DNA of 64,000 nt from Leptothermofonsia sichuanensis E412 (lineage in GTDB: Bacteria; Cyanobacteriota; Cyanobacteriia; Leptolyngbyales; Leptolyngbyaceae), in assembly GCF_019891175.1 (NCBI RefSeq), contig NZ_CP072600.1, positions 3,534,001 through 3,598,000 of the forward strand. Direction: 5' to 3'. The notes beneath the pieces are model-generated. The model was not told the origin of the DNA, did no database searches, and saw only the letters and a program-made list of their open reading frames with translations. Within the stretch, counting starts at the first letter, position 1, and each line of letters begins with the position of its first letter. Made by a program: the position numbers and the translations under genes. Shown piece by piece: positions 8,861-17,430 of this stretch.

Positions 8861-10033
8861 TCAAAAAATACTCCCCTGCACGTTGAAACTGACCGTGGCA
8901 CTGGCGGCGATCGCACCAGGTAAACCGGCATTATTGTTGGCGGCAGGAGGTTCGGAGCGGGCGTTGCGCCGGAGGGTGAAGGTTTGAGCATAGTTGGAGC
9001 GGGTGAGGGTGTGGGTAACCTGGATAATCTGGTAGTCACCACTGAGAAGTTGGTCGGAACTGCGGACGGTGATGACCCGGTAGGGGCGGAGAACACCGGT
9101 GTAGCATTCGCCCAGGACACGCCCGGTGGCCCGGTAAGCGAAACTGGATTGGGTGGTGGAAGCCTGGGTTGCCTGGGCAATATCAACCCGATCGCCGTAG
9201 CGGGGGCGTAGCCGTTGGGTGGCAGGGGGGGCATCACGGGGAAAGGCAGGGTTTTGTCCAAGCAGGGCGATGCGATCCGGATCTGCCTCACTTTCGGTGA
9301 CGCTGCGATCGGTCAGGCTGAGGGCAGCCGTGCTGGTAAGGACGGGACTCTGGGCATTGTATTGGGGACTGAAGCTGTCAATGTTGCGATCGCCCCCCAG
9401 TAACACCAGATCCGGTAATCCATCCGGTCGTTCAGGAAAGGCCTTGAAACAGCCGATACTGGCTCCTGGTGAATTCCCCGGTAAGACATAGGCATGAAAG
9501 TCGGGATGGCGGCGGGCAAGCATTTGCAGCAGGTGTCCGGTGGTTCCCTGCTGCATCACAAAAGGGGGAAGAGAACTTGTCGGTGCCGGTGTGGTATCCA
9601 CTTCAACCGAGGCAATCTGCTCCACTTCCCGCAGGAGTTGTTCAGCAATCTGGTGATCCTGGCGATTTTCATGGGGCACAGTCTGGTCTTCCCGTCCCAA
9701 ATACACCCCATCATCGTTGACCCGCACCACTTTGATGCTCTGTCCCGGTTGACCACTCATCTGATTTTCAAAGCCCACAATGGGACCATCAATCAATGGC
9801 ACAAATGCCCCATTACCCACCTGAACTTCGATCCGCACACGGGAAAACTCCCGCAAGAATCGCTCATCCTGCTGACTCCATCTGCCCTGAGCATCTGTGC
9901 AAATCGGAATCTGGAGTCGGGCTTCCCAGATGATATCGATTTCCTGCTCCACGGTGATTTCCTCCACCTTGTCGAGCTGGTCACGGGTGGCGGGGGTGTT
10001 GTTGAAGAAGAGGCGGTATTGGACGGGGGGCAT
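8861..10033 (-). CDS. gpD-like baseplate hub protein (late control D family)
   Basis: A 390-aa homologue of phage late-control protein D/VgrG N-terminal hub, which carries the spike and connects it to the tube. Recognisable parts are MPPVQYRLFFNNTPAT at the start, RVRIEVQVGNGAFVPLIDGP (about 75-95), EQLLREVEQIASVEV, LLQMLARRHPDFHAYV, and the C-terminal SGDYQIIQVTHTLTRSNYAQ. The ATG at 10033 is preferred. An open frame continues to 10129, but those residues are encoded by a G/A-rich repeat and would give a proline/serine stretch foreign to the family. The C-terminal tail after RRNARSEPP is low complexity. Confidence 0.87.
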   Translation of the reverse strand: MPPVQYRLFFNNTPATRDQLDKVEEITVEQEIDIIWEARLQIPICTDAQGRWSQQDERFLREFSRVRIEVQVGNGAFVPLIDGPIVGFENQMSGQPGQSIKVVRVNDDGVYLGREDQTVPHENRQDHQIAEQLLREVEQIASVEVDTTPAPTSSLPPFVMQQGTTGHLLQMLARRHPDFHAYVLPGNSPGASIGCFKAFPERPDGLPDLVLLGGDRNIDSFSPQYNAQSPVLTSTAALSLTDRSVTESEADPDRIALLGQNPAFPRDAPPATQRLRPRYGDRVDIAQATQASTTQSSFAYRATGRVLGECYTGVLRPYRVITVRSSDQLLSGDYQIIQVTHTLTRSNYAQTFTLRRNARSEPPAANNNAGLPGAIAASATVSFNVQGSIF

Positions 10034-10095
10034 GGGGAAGGAGGGAGGAGGGAGGAGTTGTGAGAGGGGAGAGGGGAGAGGAGGGAGAGGGATGT
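10034..10095. repeat. G/A-rich heptamer-like repeat
   Basis: A purine-rich stretch with units such as GGAGGGA and GAGAGGG lies between the LysM gene and the hub gene. It artificially extends the hub reading frame upstream. Confidence 0.7.
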
Positions 10096-10143
10096 TCTGG
10101 AACATCCATCGATGTCCCATGCCCCTCATCCCCTGGTAAATTT

Positions 10144-10416
10144 TTACTGCGGTGGGACGTTAATGAAGCGGGAGGGAGTGTTGACCAGGTGGTTGGCTTC
10201 CAGTTCGGTGTTGGCATCGGCAATGTGCCAGAACCAGGTGGGGTTGTTGTATTGTCGCTGTGCCAGGATGTCGAGGCGATCGCCCCGCTTCACAACGGTC
10301 GGGTTGCCCACCAGGGGGGGCAGTCGCCTCAGGCTTACGGCTCTGACTGTCTGCCCATTCCGGGCTTTACCATCAACCAGTGCCTGCTGGTAATAACGAG
10401 AAGTTTCTAGAAACAT
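10144..10416 (-). CDS. Small LysM-domain protein of the injection system
   Basis: A 90-aa protein with a LysM-like module at about residues 42-88 (VVKRGDRLDILAQRQYNN then PTWFWHIADANTELEANHL). In Afp/Pvc-type systems the LysM adaptor (Afp7/Pvc7-like) is fused to a tube-like domain and sits between tube and hub, inside the baseplate. Here the tube-like domain is encoded by the separate gene upstream, 32 bp away, so the adaptor seems to be split in two. A GGAGA about 10 bases ahead of the ATG supports the start. Confidence 0.82.
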   Translation of the reverse strand: MFLETSRYYQQALVDGKARNGQTVRAVSLRRLPPLVGNPTVVKRGDRLDILAQRQYNNPTWFWHIADANTELEANHLVNTPSRFINVPPQ

Positions 10417-10448
10417 GGGTCAGTTCTCCAGGGTTGGTTTTCCAGTCT

Positions 10449-11120
10449 TCAAAACGGTATCAACTCCGCCGCTGACTCGACGGTGTTTGCCAGGTTTAAG
10501 ATGGCCTGGGCTTCTTTGGCGATGGTGGAATACTCCTGAGCACCTTTGGCGACGTTGTCATCGCTACAGGTGCGGATGACGTTGACAGACAGACCCAGGT
10601 TGACTTCGGCACGAACGGGGTTGAGCAGAGCATCGTATTGCTGTTCGGTGATGCTCATGGAGTCGATGGTGACGGGCAGGATGCGGGTGAGTCCCCAGAT
10701 GAACAGGATGCGGGGGTACTGTTCGCGGGGGATGAGTTGGGTGGGAGGGCTACTGCCCCCCCCGCCGAGGGCACCCCCGATCGCGTCCAGGGCAGTTCCG
10801 AGCAGTCCGCCAATCTTGTTGCTGGGGTAGACCATTTTTTCCAGGGCGGCCAGTTGGGGACCAATGCCAAAGGTGCGGGCCAGGGGATTGTTGGAATTCA
10901 ACTGGTCGGCGGCATCAAATTCGGCTTTGATCGTAATCCGCTCCACGGGAGGATCACCAGCCTGGGTGGTTTCCCGGCGAGCGCCTCCTGTGGGGCGGGG
11001 AGGAATCTGGATGGCACGGGTCATGGTTTCAGGATTGAACTGAAAGATGACGATGTTGGGCAGTGGTCCCAGAAAATCACTGCCGTACTCGACCAATGCG
11101 GCGTGAAGGAGGTAGGTCAT
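10449..11120 (-). CDS. Contractile injection system tube-like adaptor protein (CIS tube domain)
   Basis: A 223-aa protein with the N-terminal CIS-tube signature. LHAALVEYG is followed by IVIFQFNPETMTRAI (about 24-38), VERITIKAEFDAAD and, further on, PRILFIWGLTRILPVTIDSM and ALLNPVRAEVNLGLSVN. This family links the hub to the tube and usually carries a C-terminal LysM, which is missing here and is encoded by the next gene. It is known from eCIS loci as an Afp7-like component. A heptamer array separates it from the 96-aa gene upstream. Confidence 0.82.
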   Translation of the reverse strand: MTYLLHAALVEYGSDFLGPLPNIVIFQFNPETMTRAIQIPPRPTGGARRETTQAGDPPVERITIKAEFDAADQLNSNNPLARTFGIGPQLAALEKMVYPSNKIGGLLGTALDAIGGALGGGGSSPPTQLIPREQYPRILFIWGLTRILPVTIDSMSITEQQYDALLNPVRAEVNLGLSVNVIRTCSDDNVAKGAQEYSTIAKEAQAILNLANTVESAAELIPF

Positions 11121-11146
11121 GGGGGAGGGGGGAGGGGAGAGGGTTA

Positions 11147-11195
11147 TTAGTTATTAGTTGTTAGTTGTTAGTTGTTAGTTGTTAGTTGTTGGTTG
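11147..11195. repeat. Heptanucleotide tandem repeat (TTAGTTG x5 plus degenerate units)
   Basis: Five perfect TTAGTTG copies (11154-11188) are flanked by TTAGTTA and TTGGTTG. The TAA stop of the 96-aa gene (11182-11184) lies inside the array. Confidence 0.92.
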
Positions 11196-11472
11196 GGGAA
11201 GGGGGAGAACGGATGGCGGCGATCGCCGCCTGGGCTATGGTCTGGTTAATGGATGCAATGTCCTGATGGAGGGTGACAGGGAGGGTACCCAGGTTCAGGT
11301 CACGCCCTGGTCCGGGTTGACCCTGGGGCAGCGCTCGCAGGAATTCAGACTGATGAGCCAGTTCCCGCAGCAGGGCTGGACCCAATTCTCTGGCAATCGC
11401 CTGGGCTGTAGCGGGATCGATTCCCTGGGTGCGAAGCTGGATGCGATCGATGTGAATTCTGATTGGACTCAT
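11182..11472 (-). CDS. Small protein of the injection-system cluster, unknown function
   Basis: A 96-aa protein not matched to a known family. It is predicted mainly helical, with IRIHIDRIQLRTQGIDPATA at the N-terminus, ARELGPALLRELA in the middle and a second helix SINQTIAQAAIAAIR near the end. It begins in an ATGA overlap with the stop of the AAA+ ATPase gene, so its expression is tied to that gene. The last residues (PSPTNN) and the stop codon come from a heptamer array, so the native C-terminus may have been altered. Possible roles are an ATPase partner or an assembly factor, from position only. Confidence 0.6.
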   Translation of the reverse strand: MSPIRIHIDRIQLRTQGIDPATAQAIARELGPALLRELAHQSEFLRALPQGQPGPGRDLNLGTLPVTLHQDIASINQTIAQAAIAAIRSPPSPTNN

Positions 11473-13622
11473 GCTTCCATTCCCTCCACTAATTGGGCAT
11501 AAATACCAAATTGTTCCAGGCTGACCGGGCGATTCAATTTGTCATATTCCCGTTTCACCGCTGCAATGACGGGTGCCATGGTTAATTGAGGGCGATCGCC
11601 ATTCTGGTTTGGGTGCCCGGCTGTTTGCAAACAGGCATTGAAAACAATGGATCGAATGTGTCCTCCTGCCAGGGGAAATTGACGGGACAGGAACTCTATG
11701 TCCAGGGCTGAAGCATCTACGGTTTCAGGGATAACCTGTTGCCAGATGCGTTTGCGTTCAGTCAGATCAGGCATCGGAAAATCCACGATATAGCGCAATC
11801 GGCGCAAAAAGGCTTCATCCAGATCCTGTTTGCGGTTACTGGCTAAAATGGCCAATCCCTTAAAGCGCTCCATTCGTTCCAGCAGATAGCTGATTTCTAA
11901 ATTGGCGTAGCGATCGTGGGCGTCTTTGACTTCAGTTCGCCGCCCGAACAGAGCATCGGCTTCATCAAAAAAGAGAATGATGTCAGATAGATCAGCCGCA
12001 TCAAATAACCGCTTCAGGTTTTTCTCCGTTTCGCCGATGTACTTGTTGACCACCTGGGACAGATCAATCCGGTACATGGGCAGATGCAGACAACCTGCCA
12101 AAATTTCGGCTGCCATGGTTTTGCCTGTCCCTGGCGGACCCGTGAACAGAACGGAAATGCCGCACTCGTTCCAGACCTGGGCAGTACCCCAGTCGTAATG
12201 GACCCGGGTCAGCGATCGCATCGCCTGCTCAATTTCCTGGAACAACCTGGTTTGTTTGGCGGGCAACACCAGTTCTTCCCCGTGGAAGCGGGGGGTGACC
12301 TCCTGGGCCAGTTCACCCAGGTCCAGATCCAGTTCGGCCCGGCAGGCCGTTACCAGATCCGTTGCCCGCAGGGGTTGATCCAGCCCTTTCAAGCCATCGC
12401 AGATTGTCTGGATGGTTTCCGGTTCATAGCGAAAACGACGGGCACATTCAGCCATTGCCTGGGTCAGATTGGGATCGGTGGTTCCCAGGGCTTGCTGCCA
12501 ATATTGCAGGCGATCGCCATAGGACAGGCGAGGCACCTCCACGATGGGAAACAGAGCCTCGGTGGGCACCGAAGCCAGTGCCTGACGGTCTGCAATCCCC
12601 AGAAAGAGAGTGATCGGGAGCGATGACAGGGCAAACCAGTCAACGGCTGCCGGACTGTGCTCTCCCTTACCGGCATGGGGCGGGTAGTGGGGGATAAACA
12701 AATCGACGCCCCGTAACCAGCACGCGGTTGCCAGCGACTTCCAGTAGGGGGTTGCCTGGTCAGTGAACCCACCTGATGACTGCACCATCACAATCGGACG
12801 CCGGGTGATCTGGGCCATTCCTTGCAGTACGGGCGCAACCGGCGTGCCGCCAGCCCGACGGATGGGCACAATCCGCAATGCCCGGGCAGGGTGGGCACGC
12901 AGTCGCCCCGCAACCAGTCGCGCCTGATCGGAGAGGGGGGAGGCACTGGCGGTCAGGGGGGTTAAGCTGGATGGCAGGGGGGTGTCGGGGAACAGTAGCA
13001 GAGTGGCAACCAGGGGTGGGACGCTGATCGGGCTATGCCAGGTCAGGCTGGGATGAGCCGCATTATCCAGGTGCAGCAATCCAGAGCGCCAGAGAGGATG
13101 GGCAGGATCGGCGATCGCCAGCACAGCCTCCGGTTCATCCCACAATTGTTGCGCCAGAGCCAGGGTGGGATGGGTGGTGGTGGCATCATTCAGGCAAGCC
13201 GCAATGACAGCACCAGCAGCGTGGTCAAAGGTGGCCGTCAGTCCCAGCGCCAGCACAAAGGTGGAAACCGGATCGAGGCAGAGGGTGGCGATCGCCCAAC
13301 CCAGGGAACCCAGGGCAGCCCCATCGGTGGCTGGGGGAGGATCCAGGAGTTGTTCTGAGAGGTAGCGGGCGGTCACATCCGTCTGGAAAAACTGACATTT
13401 TTGCTCCCAGTAGCGGGTCAGGTCCAGGCTGGTGAGGAGGGCATCGGTCGGGGGCGGCAGGGGGGCAGGCGGGACAGCCGTTGCCCCCTGCAAATGCCAG
13501 CGCCAGCAAACCTCTCGCCGCAGCCGCCGCGTCACCTGAGCCAGCCAGTAATTAGCACTGGCATCGGTTGCCCGCAGGTTGGGGGAAAAGCTGGTGAAGG
13601 AGGTCCTCGGCCCGGTGATCAT
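11469..13622 (-). CDS. AAA+ ATPase of the contractile injection system (Afp15/Pvc15-like)
   Basis: A 717-aa protein. The N-terminal ~440 residues are a long alanine- and leucine-rich region without a recognised motif. The C-terminal AAA+ module has Walker A GPPGTGKT (about 494-501), Walker B DIILFFDEAD (about 544-553), a sensor segment LAILASNRKQDLDEAFLRR and an arginine finger in the same region. This ATPase class is a hallmark of extracellular contractile injection loci, where it is thought to help assembly or cargo loading. It is absent from true phage tails, so it is a main argument against a prophage. It overlaps both neighbours by ATGA (with the DUF4255 gene and the 96-aa gene). Confidence 0.9.
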   Translation of the reverse strand: MITGPRTSFTSFSPNLRATDASANYWLAQVTRRLRREVCWRWHLQGATAVPPAPLPPPTDALLTSLDLTRYWEQKCQFFQTDVTARYLSEQLLDPPPATDGAALGSLGWAIATLCLDPVSTFVLALGLTATFDHAAGAVIAACLNDATTTHPTLALAQQLWDEPEAVLAIADPAHPLWRSGLLHLDNAAHPSLTWHSPISVPPLVATLLLFPDTPLPSSLTPLTASASPLSDQARLVAGRLRAHPARALRIVPIRRAGGTPVAPVLQGMAQITRRPIVMVQSSGGFTDQATPYWKSLATACWLRGVDLFIPHYPPHAGKGEHSPAAVDWFALSSLPITLFLGIADRQALASVPTEALFPIVEVPRLSYGDRLQYWQQALGTTDPNLTQAMAECARRFRYEPETIQTICDGLKGLDQPLRATDLVTACRAELDLDLGELAQEVTPRFHGEELVLPAKQTRLFQEIEQAMRSLTRVHYDWGTAQVWNECGISVLFTGPPGTGKTMAAEILAGCLHLPMYRIDLSQVVNKYIGETEKNLKRLFDAADLSDIILFFDEADALFGRRTEVKDAHDRYANLEISYLLERMERFKGLAILASNRKQDLDEAFLRRLRYIVDFPMPDLTERKRIWQQVIPETVDASALDIEFLSRQFPLAGGHIRSIVFNACLQTAGHPNQNGDRPQLTMAPVIAAVKREYDKLNRPVSLEQFGIYAQLVEGMEA

Positions 13623-14869
13623 TGCACATTCACCTCCAGGCTGGTAATTGCCTGTTGCCCATTTACCCGCAGGATGACCCGATAGCTTCCTGCCGGGATG
13701 GGTTGGGGCGAACGAAAACGTGCCCGCCGATTGGTCTGAAGCGGAGGAGGCTCCGGTATCACCGGGATGATCACATCGTCCGTCTGGTATTTGGTCTGAC
13801 CATCCTGGTACAGTGCCACAACCCCATCATCCCGCTCTTTCCCCAGTAGCCGTCCTGTCAGGTTGACATTCAAAACAATCCCCTCTGCCATTTCGCTGGG
13901 AGAGGGAGCCACGGCTGTTGCGCTCTCTAAGCGAGGCAGCAGATTGGCAATTAATAAATTACTCGATCGCAGTCTGCCACCGGGTAGGGGTTGCTCCACA
14001 ACCAGGGGCAGGCTGCCAGCGGACAGCGTGCTGCCATCGCTGATTGCGCCATCGACCTGACATTGCACCAGAGTGGGGGTGCGGTTCAAAATTGTGAGGG
14101 GAGTGGTGCCCAGACGAACAACCAGTCCAGTGGCATCCAGCCCCGTGCCCTCAAGATTGAGAGCAGCACCCGCCTCAAATTTTTCAGGTGTCACCCGGGT
14201 CAGCATCGGACCCAGGGAAGGCAACACCGGAATTTGAATCCCCGCTTCGCCAATCACCAGGTTTCTGGTATAGGTGCTCCCCCCTTCCGTCACGGTTTCT
14301 GTCTGGGTGTAATCAATCCCCACTAGCAGGGAATAGGATGATGGTTCACTGGTCACAATCATGACTGGGCGCACTTCAAAGCCAATGGAACAGCGATACT
14401 TTTCATCAGGTCCCTGCATTAACTTTGAAATTAAATCTGCCGATGTTTCGTCAAAGGTAACTTTGAGTTCCTCTGGATTGTCCTGGAGGGGAGCGAGGAT
14501 TTCGCTGCCTAAGGTACTCCTTAACCTCAAGAACGACATTTCCTGTAACGCTCGAATTCCTTCTCCCAGAAGGTGGTGGGCATTGATGCTGTCACTTTCG
14601 CCCTGGAGGTCAAACGCCGTCAGCATATACTTCAGCACCAGCCACAGGGGAGCGGGTTGCCCCTCATCCAGGGATTGATTTCGCAGACTGGGTTCAAACT
14701 GAACCTCGTACAGAAACAGGTTCAGCCGGGGATTGGTGATACCAGTACCCGTGGCTTCCGGTCTGCCCACCCGAATGTTGCTGACCGTTCCCGCTAAACG
14801 GAGAATCAGGTAAGACTGCAAGAGCTGGCTGACAGCACCGATCGCGTGTCCGGTATCGGCAAATGCCAT
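13619..14869 (-). CDS. DUF4255 protein, probable tail terminator (Afp16/Pvc16-like)
   Basis: A 416-aa protein with an N-terminal DUF4255 module (about 1-190): AIGAVSQLLQSYLILRLA, then TGITNPRLNLFLYEVQFEPS, and PLWLVLKYMLTAFD. DUF4255 proteins cap the tube and sheath at the distal end in eCIS. The remaining half holds IPT/TIG-like Ig folds (LTRVTPEKFEAGAALNLEGTGLD, of which the first 20 residues are typical) and a beta-rich C-terminus, an extension beyond a minimal terminator. The gene precedes the ATPase with an ATGA overlap, the order seen in related loci. Confidence 0.85.
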   Translation of the reverse strand: MAFADTGHAIGAVSQLLQSYLILRLAGTVSNIRVGRPEATGTGITNPRLNLFLYEVQFEPSLRNQSLDEGQPAPLWLVLKYMLTAFDLQGESDSINAHHLLGEGIRALQEMSFLRLRSTLGSEILAPLQDNPEELKVTFDETSADLISKLMQGPDEKYRCSIGFEVRPVMIVTSEPSSYSLLVGIDYTQTETVTEGGSTYTRNLVIGEAGIQIPVLPSLGPMLTRVTPEKFEAGAALNLEGTGLDATGLVVRLGTTPLTILNRTPTLVQCQVDGAISDGSTLSAGSLPLVVEQPLPGGRLRSSNLLIANLLPRLESATAVAPSPSEMAEGIVLNVNLTGRLLGKERDDGVVALYQDGQTKYQTDDVIIPVIPEPPPLQTNRRARFRSPQPIPAGSYRVILRVNGQQAITSLEVNVQ

Positions 14870-14881
14870 AGGGTAAGCCTC

Positions 14882-15913
14882 CTAGCCGAGACGCAGGTAA
14901 TGTCGATTCAGGCGAGATGAGAGGGAGTCGGAGGGTGGGGGAAGGGGAGGAGGAGCGGGAGGGGGAGCGGGAGGAGACAGAGAAACCGGAGGAGTTTCCA
15001 GGGTGAGCTGGATGGTGCCAATGGAGAGGATTAAATCCTGGGTTTGCAGGGTGGGAGAGGTTACGGTTTCAGAGCGGGAGGAAAGGGGTGGAACCGACGG
15101 GGATGGCAGCGATCGCAGCGAGTCGCTGTTTTCCGTTGGAGCTTCTACAGCCTGCTCTAACCCGGTTTTGGCAGCCGCTGAAGCAACGGTTGAATTTTGC
15201 CCGACCCAATCCCACATTGCCTGGAGATAGGCTGTTCGGGAGGGAGGGAGGGGGAGGGAGGAGTCTGGGCGATCGTCCACCGGGACTGGGGCAGCCAGTT
15301 CAGGTCCAGCGATTGATTCCGTCGGCGTTTCCAGGGGAGCGGGGGCGGGGGACTCTGTTCCCCTGGTAGGGAGGGAAGACCACGCCGGTAGCGAGGAGTC
15401 CCGTACAGACCGGAACAGGGGAGGGGGAGGAGAAGCAGCAGGCAGATGCTCGACCTGTTCCAGGGCTTCCAGCGGTGAGGAAGAGGGATTTACCGCGGAT
15501 TCCGGGGGCGAAATGGGCAGTTCCCGTTCCCCACGCTGGGCTGCTGACACCCCTTCAGTTGCTGGCAGAACTGGCGGTGGGGGATTATCTACCCTGGGAC
15601 TATCTACCCTGAAGCTATCCACCCTGGGTGAAACTGGCGCAGACTGGAAAGCAGGGGCGATCGCGCCATCCTCTGTTTCCATGTCAGTGGTGGAGTCAAC
15701 GCTGGCGTTAACGGCAGCGTTAACGCCAGGGTCAGCAGCAGATCCCACCACTTCTTCGGTCTGTTCAACCTCCAGCGGAGATGGGGCAGAGGGTCCGCCC
15801 GGCTCCCTCAGGGAAATGTCCCCAGAAGGCTGTACCTGTTGCCTGGCAGGGTGCCCGGCACGCGCTACGGAAAGTCCGGTTTGTTGAATCAATCGAGCAA
15901 AGTATCCACTCAT
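14882..15913 (-). CDS. Proline-rich, probably disordered protein of the injection-system cluster
   Basis: A 343-aa protein with a short amphipathic N-terminus (MSGYFARLIQQTGLSVARAG) followed by about 300 residues rich in Pro, Ser, Glu and Val, with no globular motif. Polyproline runs and SSRLNRHYLRLG lie at the C-terminus. The start overlaps the stop of the cysteine-containing baseplate-like gene by ATGA. Proteins of this build, with a conserved short N-terminus and long disordered tail, recur in eCIS loci without a known role. It could be a scaffold, a linker or a loading factor. A tape measure is unlikely because the sequence is not helical. Function is unknown. Confidence 0.6.
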   Translation of the reverse strand: MSGYFARLIQQTGLSVARAGHPARQQVQPSGDISLREPGGPSAPSPLEVEQTEEVVGSAADPGVNAAVNASVDSTTDMETEDGAIAPAFQSAPVSPRVDSFRVDSPRVDNPPPPVLPATEGVSAAQRGERELPISPPESAVNPSSSPLEALEQVEHLPAASPPPPLFRSVRDSSLPAWSSLPTRGTESPAPAPLETPTESIAGPELAAPVPVDDRPDSSLPLPPSRTAYLQAMWDWVGQNSTVASAAAKTGLEQAVEAPTENSDSLRSLPSPSVPPLSSRSETVTSPTLQTQDLILSIGTIQLTLETPPVSLSPPAPPPAPPPLPPPSDSLSSRLNRHYLRLG

Positions 15914-16791
15914 CGATTCCGCTCCCGCTCAATCAGGGTCAGAAAGCGATCGCGCCTCCAGGCAGGCAGGGATAAAATCACTGCTTCTGTCCAGTGATAA
16001 TGGGATGCCAGCCGATGGACTGTTTCCAGAAGCTGGTCCTGCACTGCCCACAGGCGTTGCAGAGCCACGGCTCCCAGGTCCACAGCATGGCTATCCTGGG
16101 CACCACAGGCGGGGCAGTTGACCGCCAGGGTCAGGTTCACCAGCGGATCCATCTCTGCCATCAGCGGATTCAGGATCGCCATCGTCCGCTCTTTTTCCCA
16201 GGCCGCCTGGAATGCCTCCTGCTGCTCAACGGCTACCAGGGATTGGATCATCATCCGCAGGGCGGTCGATTCATCGGAAAAGGATTGGGATCGCCAGTGG
16301 AGCTGGTCCAGCCCGGTCGGGCGGCGCAGGGAAAACGCCTGGTTGCCCAGGGCAAATTCGATGCTATCGTGCTCCTCTGCTCGATGCTGCATCTGGCTCA
16401 ATTCCTCCAGGGAAAACTCCAGATCCATTGCCTCTCCACAATCAGGCTGGAGACAGGTCAGTTCCACTGTTAATTCTGCCCGTCCGCCCTGGGTTGCCAG
16501 GGTGAGCAGTGCTTCTGTGCGTTTACCCACCTCCAGATGCCAGAAAAACTGATGATCCAACAATGGGCGATCGCGATTCCAGGTGCAACTGGCCAGGATT
16601 TGCGTTTCCAGATAGGGACGGGAGGTGTGAGAGAAGTCAATGTTCTGGTCATCCAGCCCCTGCCCAAACGGGCGCAGCCATAACTCCGCCAGCCCAAACC
16701 GGGTCCACAGGGTCACCGGAATCGGTGGAAAAGGGAAGCGATCGCCCCCTGGAGTCTGTCCATTAGCCTGCTGCTGGAACATCACTCCGTT
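15910..16791 (-). CDS. T4-baseplate-like protein with two cysteine pairs
   Basis: A 293-aa protein located between tube and DUF4255 genes. It resembles the uncharacterised 'T4 bacteriophage base plate protein' family found in eCIS loci. Two candidate metal-binding pairs are visible: CLQPDCGEAM (about residue 126) and NCPACGAQDSHAVD (about 230). The rest is alpha-helical (LEFSLEELSQMQ, SLVAVEQQEAFQAAWEKE). The start at 16791 is chosen because GGAGG lies 6 bases upstream. This start overlaps the end of the tube gene by 29 bases. A longer frame to 16944 would run deep into the tube gene. It may be a tube/sheath assembly chaperone or baseplate component; this is inference. Confidence 0.65.
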   Translation of the reverse strand, partial: NGVMFQQQANGQTPGGDRFPFPPIPVTLWTRFGLAELWLRPFGQGLDDQNIDFSHTSRPYLETQILASCTWNRDRPLLDHQFFWHLEVGKRTEALLTLATQGGRAELTVELTCLQPDCGEAMDLEFSLEELSQMQHRAEEHDSIEFALGNQAFSLRRPTGLDQLHWRSQSFSDESTALRMMIQSLVAVEQQEAFQAAWEKERTMAILNPLMAEMDPLVNLTLAVNCPACGAQDSHAVDLGAVALQRLWAVQDQLLETVHRLASHYHWTEAVILSLPAWRRDRFLTLIERERNR

Positions 16792-17293
16792 CATCCGGTT
16801 CCTCCGTCGCCACATCCCGATCCCACCCCTCCAGCTCGATCTTGATTGATTCAATGGCAACTGCATTTGCATTCGCATCCAGTCCAGGGACTGCTGTAAA
16901 TTCACTGACCCAGCAGTTGTGCAGAAAATAGCGGAAGGCAACATGGCCCTTTTCGTTCAACACCTCCAGCACCAACTCTTTTTTGTACTCCGCCAGGTCC
17001 ATTGCCGAATCCCCTGCATAGGGGTGCACCTTATTCGCCCAGGCTTCAAATTCCCGGTCATGGGTCATCCCTCGCTCCAGGGTGACGGCATCGTAGCTGG
17101 TTCGTCCGGGTGATTTGTGATCAATACTGTTTTCCCCGCCTGCCCGATGGTTGACCACCTGGGTGGTGCGTTTCAGCGGACTCACCTTCGAAACTCCCAG
17201 CACGGTTCTCCCATCCCACTTGACGCGAAACTTAAAGTTTTTATAGGGATCGCGCCGGTGAGCATTTTTGATAAATCCAAACCCGTTTGTCAT
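16763..17293 (-). CDS. Tail tube protein (gp19/Hcp-like)
   Basis: A 176-aa tail tube protein of the T4 gp19-like family, forming the inner tube propelled through the target envelope. Typical segments are PYKNFKFRVKWDGRTVLGV at residues 17-35, SYDAVTLERGMTHDREFEAW (about 66-85) and a C-terminal IKIELEGWDRDV, where the last strand joins neighbouring rings. Length and order (sheath, then tube) are usual. Only one such tube gene is seen here, whereas many eCIS loci have two or three. Confidence 0.93.
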   Translation of the reverse strand: MTNGFGFIKNAHRRDPYKNFKFRVKWDGRTVLGVSKVSPLKRTTQVVNHRAGGENSIDHKSPGRTSYDAVTLERGMTHDREFEAWANKVHPYAGDSAMDLAEYKKELVLEVLNEKGHVAFRYFLHNCWVSEFTAVPGLDANANAVAIESIKIELEGWDRDVATEEPDERSDVPAAG

Positions 17294-17430
17294 GGATTTC
17301 CTCCCAAATGGTTAATGCTGGACTCTGGACTGGAAGCCCATCTGAAAAGCCCCATCCGCTAAAGTTCGCGGCTAAACCTGGCCAGTTTTTAGATCGGCTT
17401 GTCCGGGTTGGTGACATCCAAAATCCAAAA

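Noticed and set aside
14882-15913. Tape-measure protein candidate
   Set aside because: Tape measures are long and helical; this sequence is proline-rich and disordered, with length unsuitable for a normal tube.
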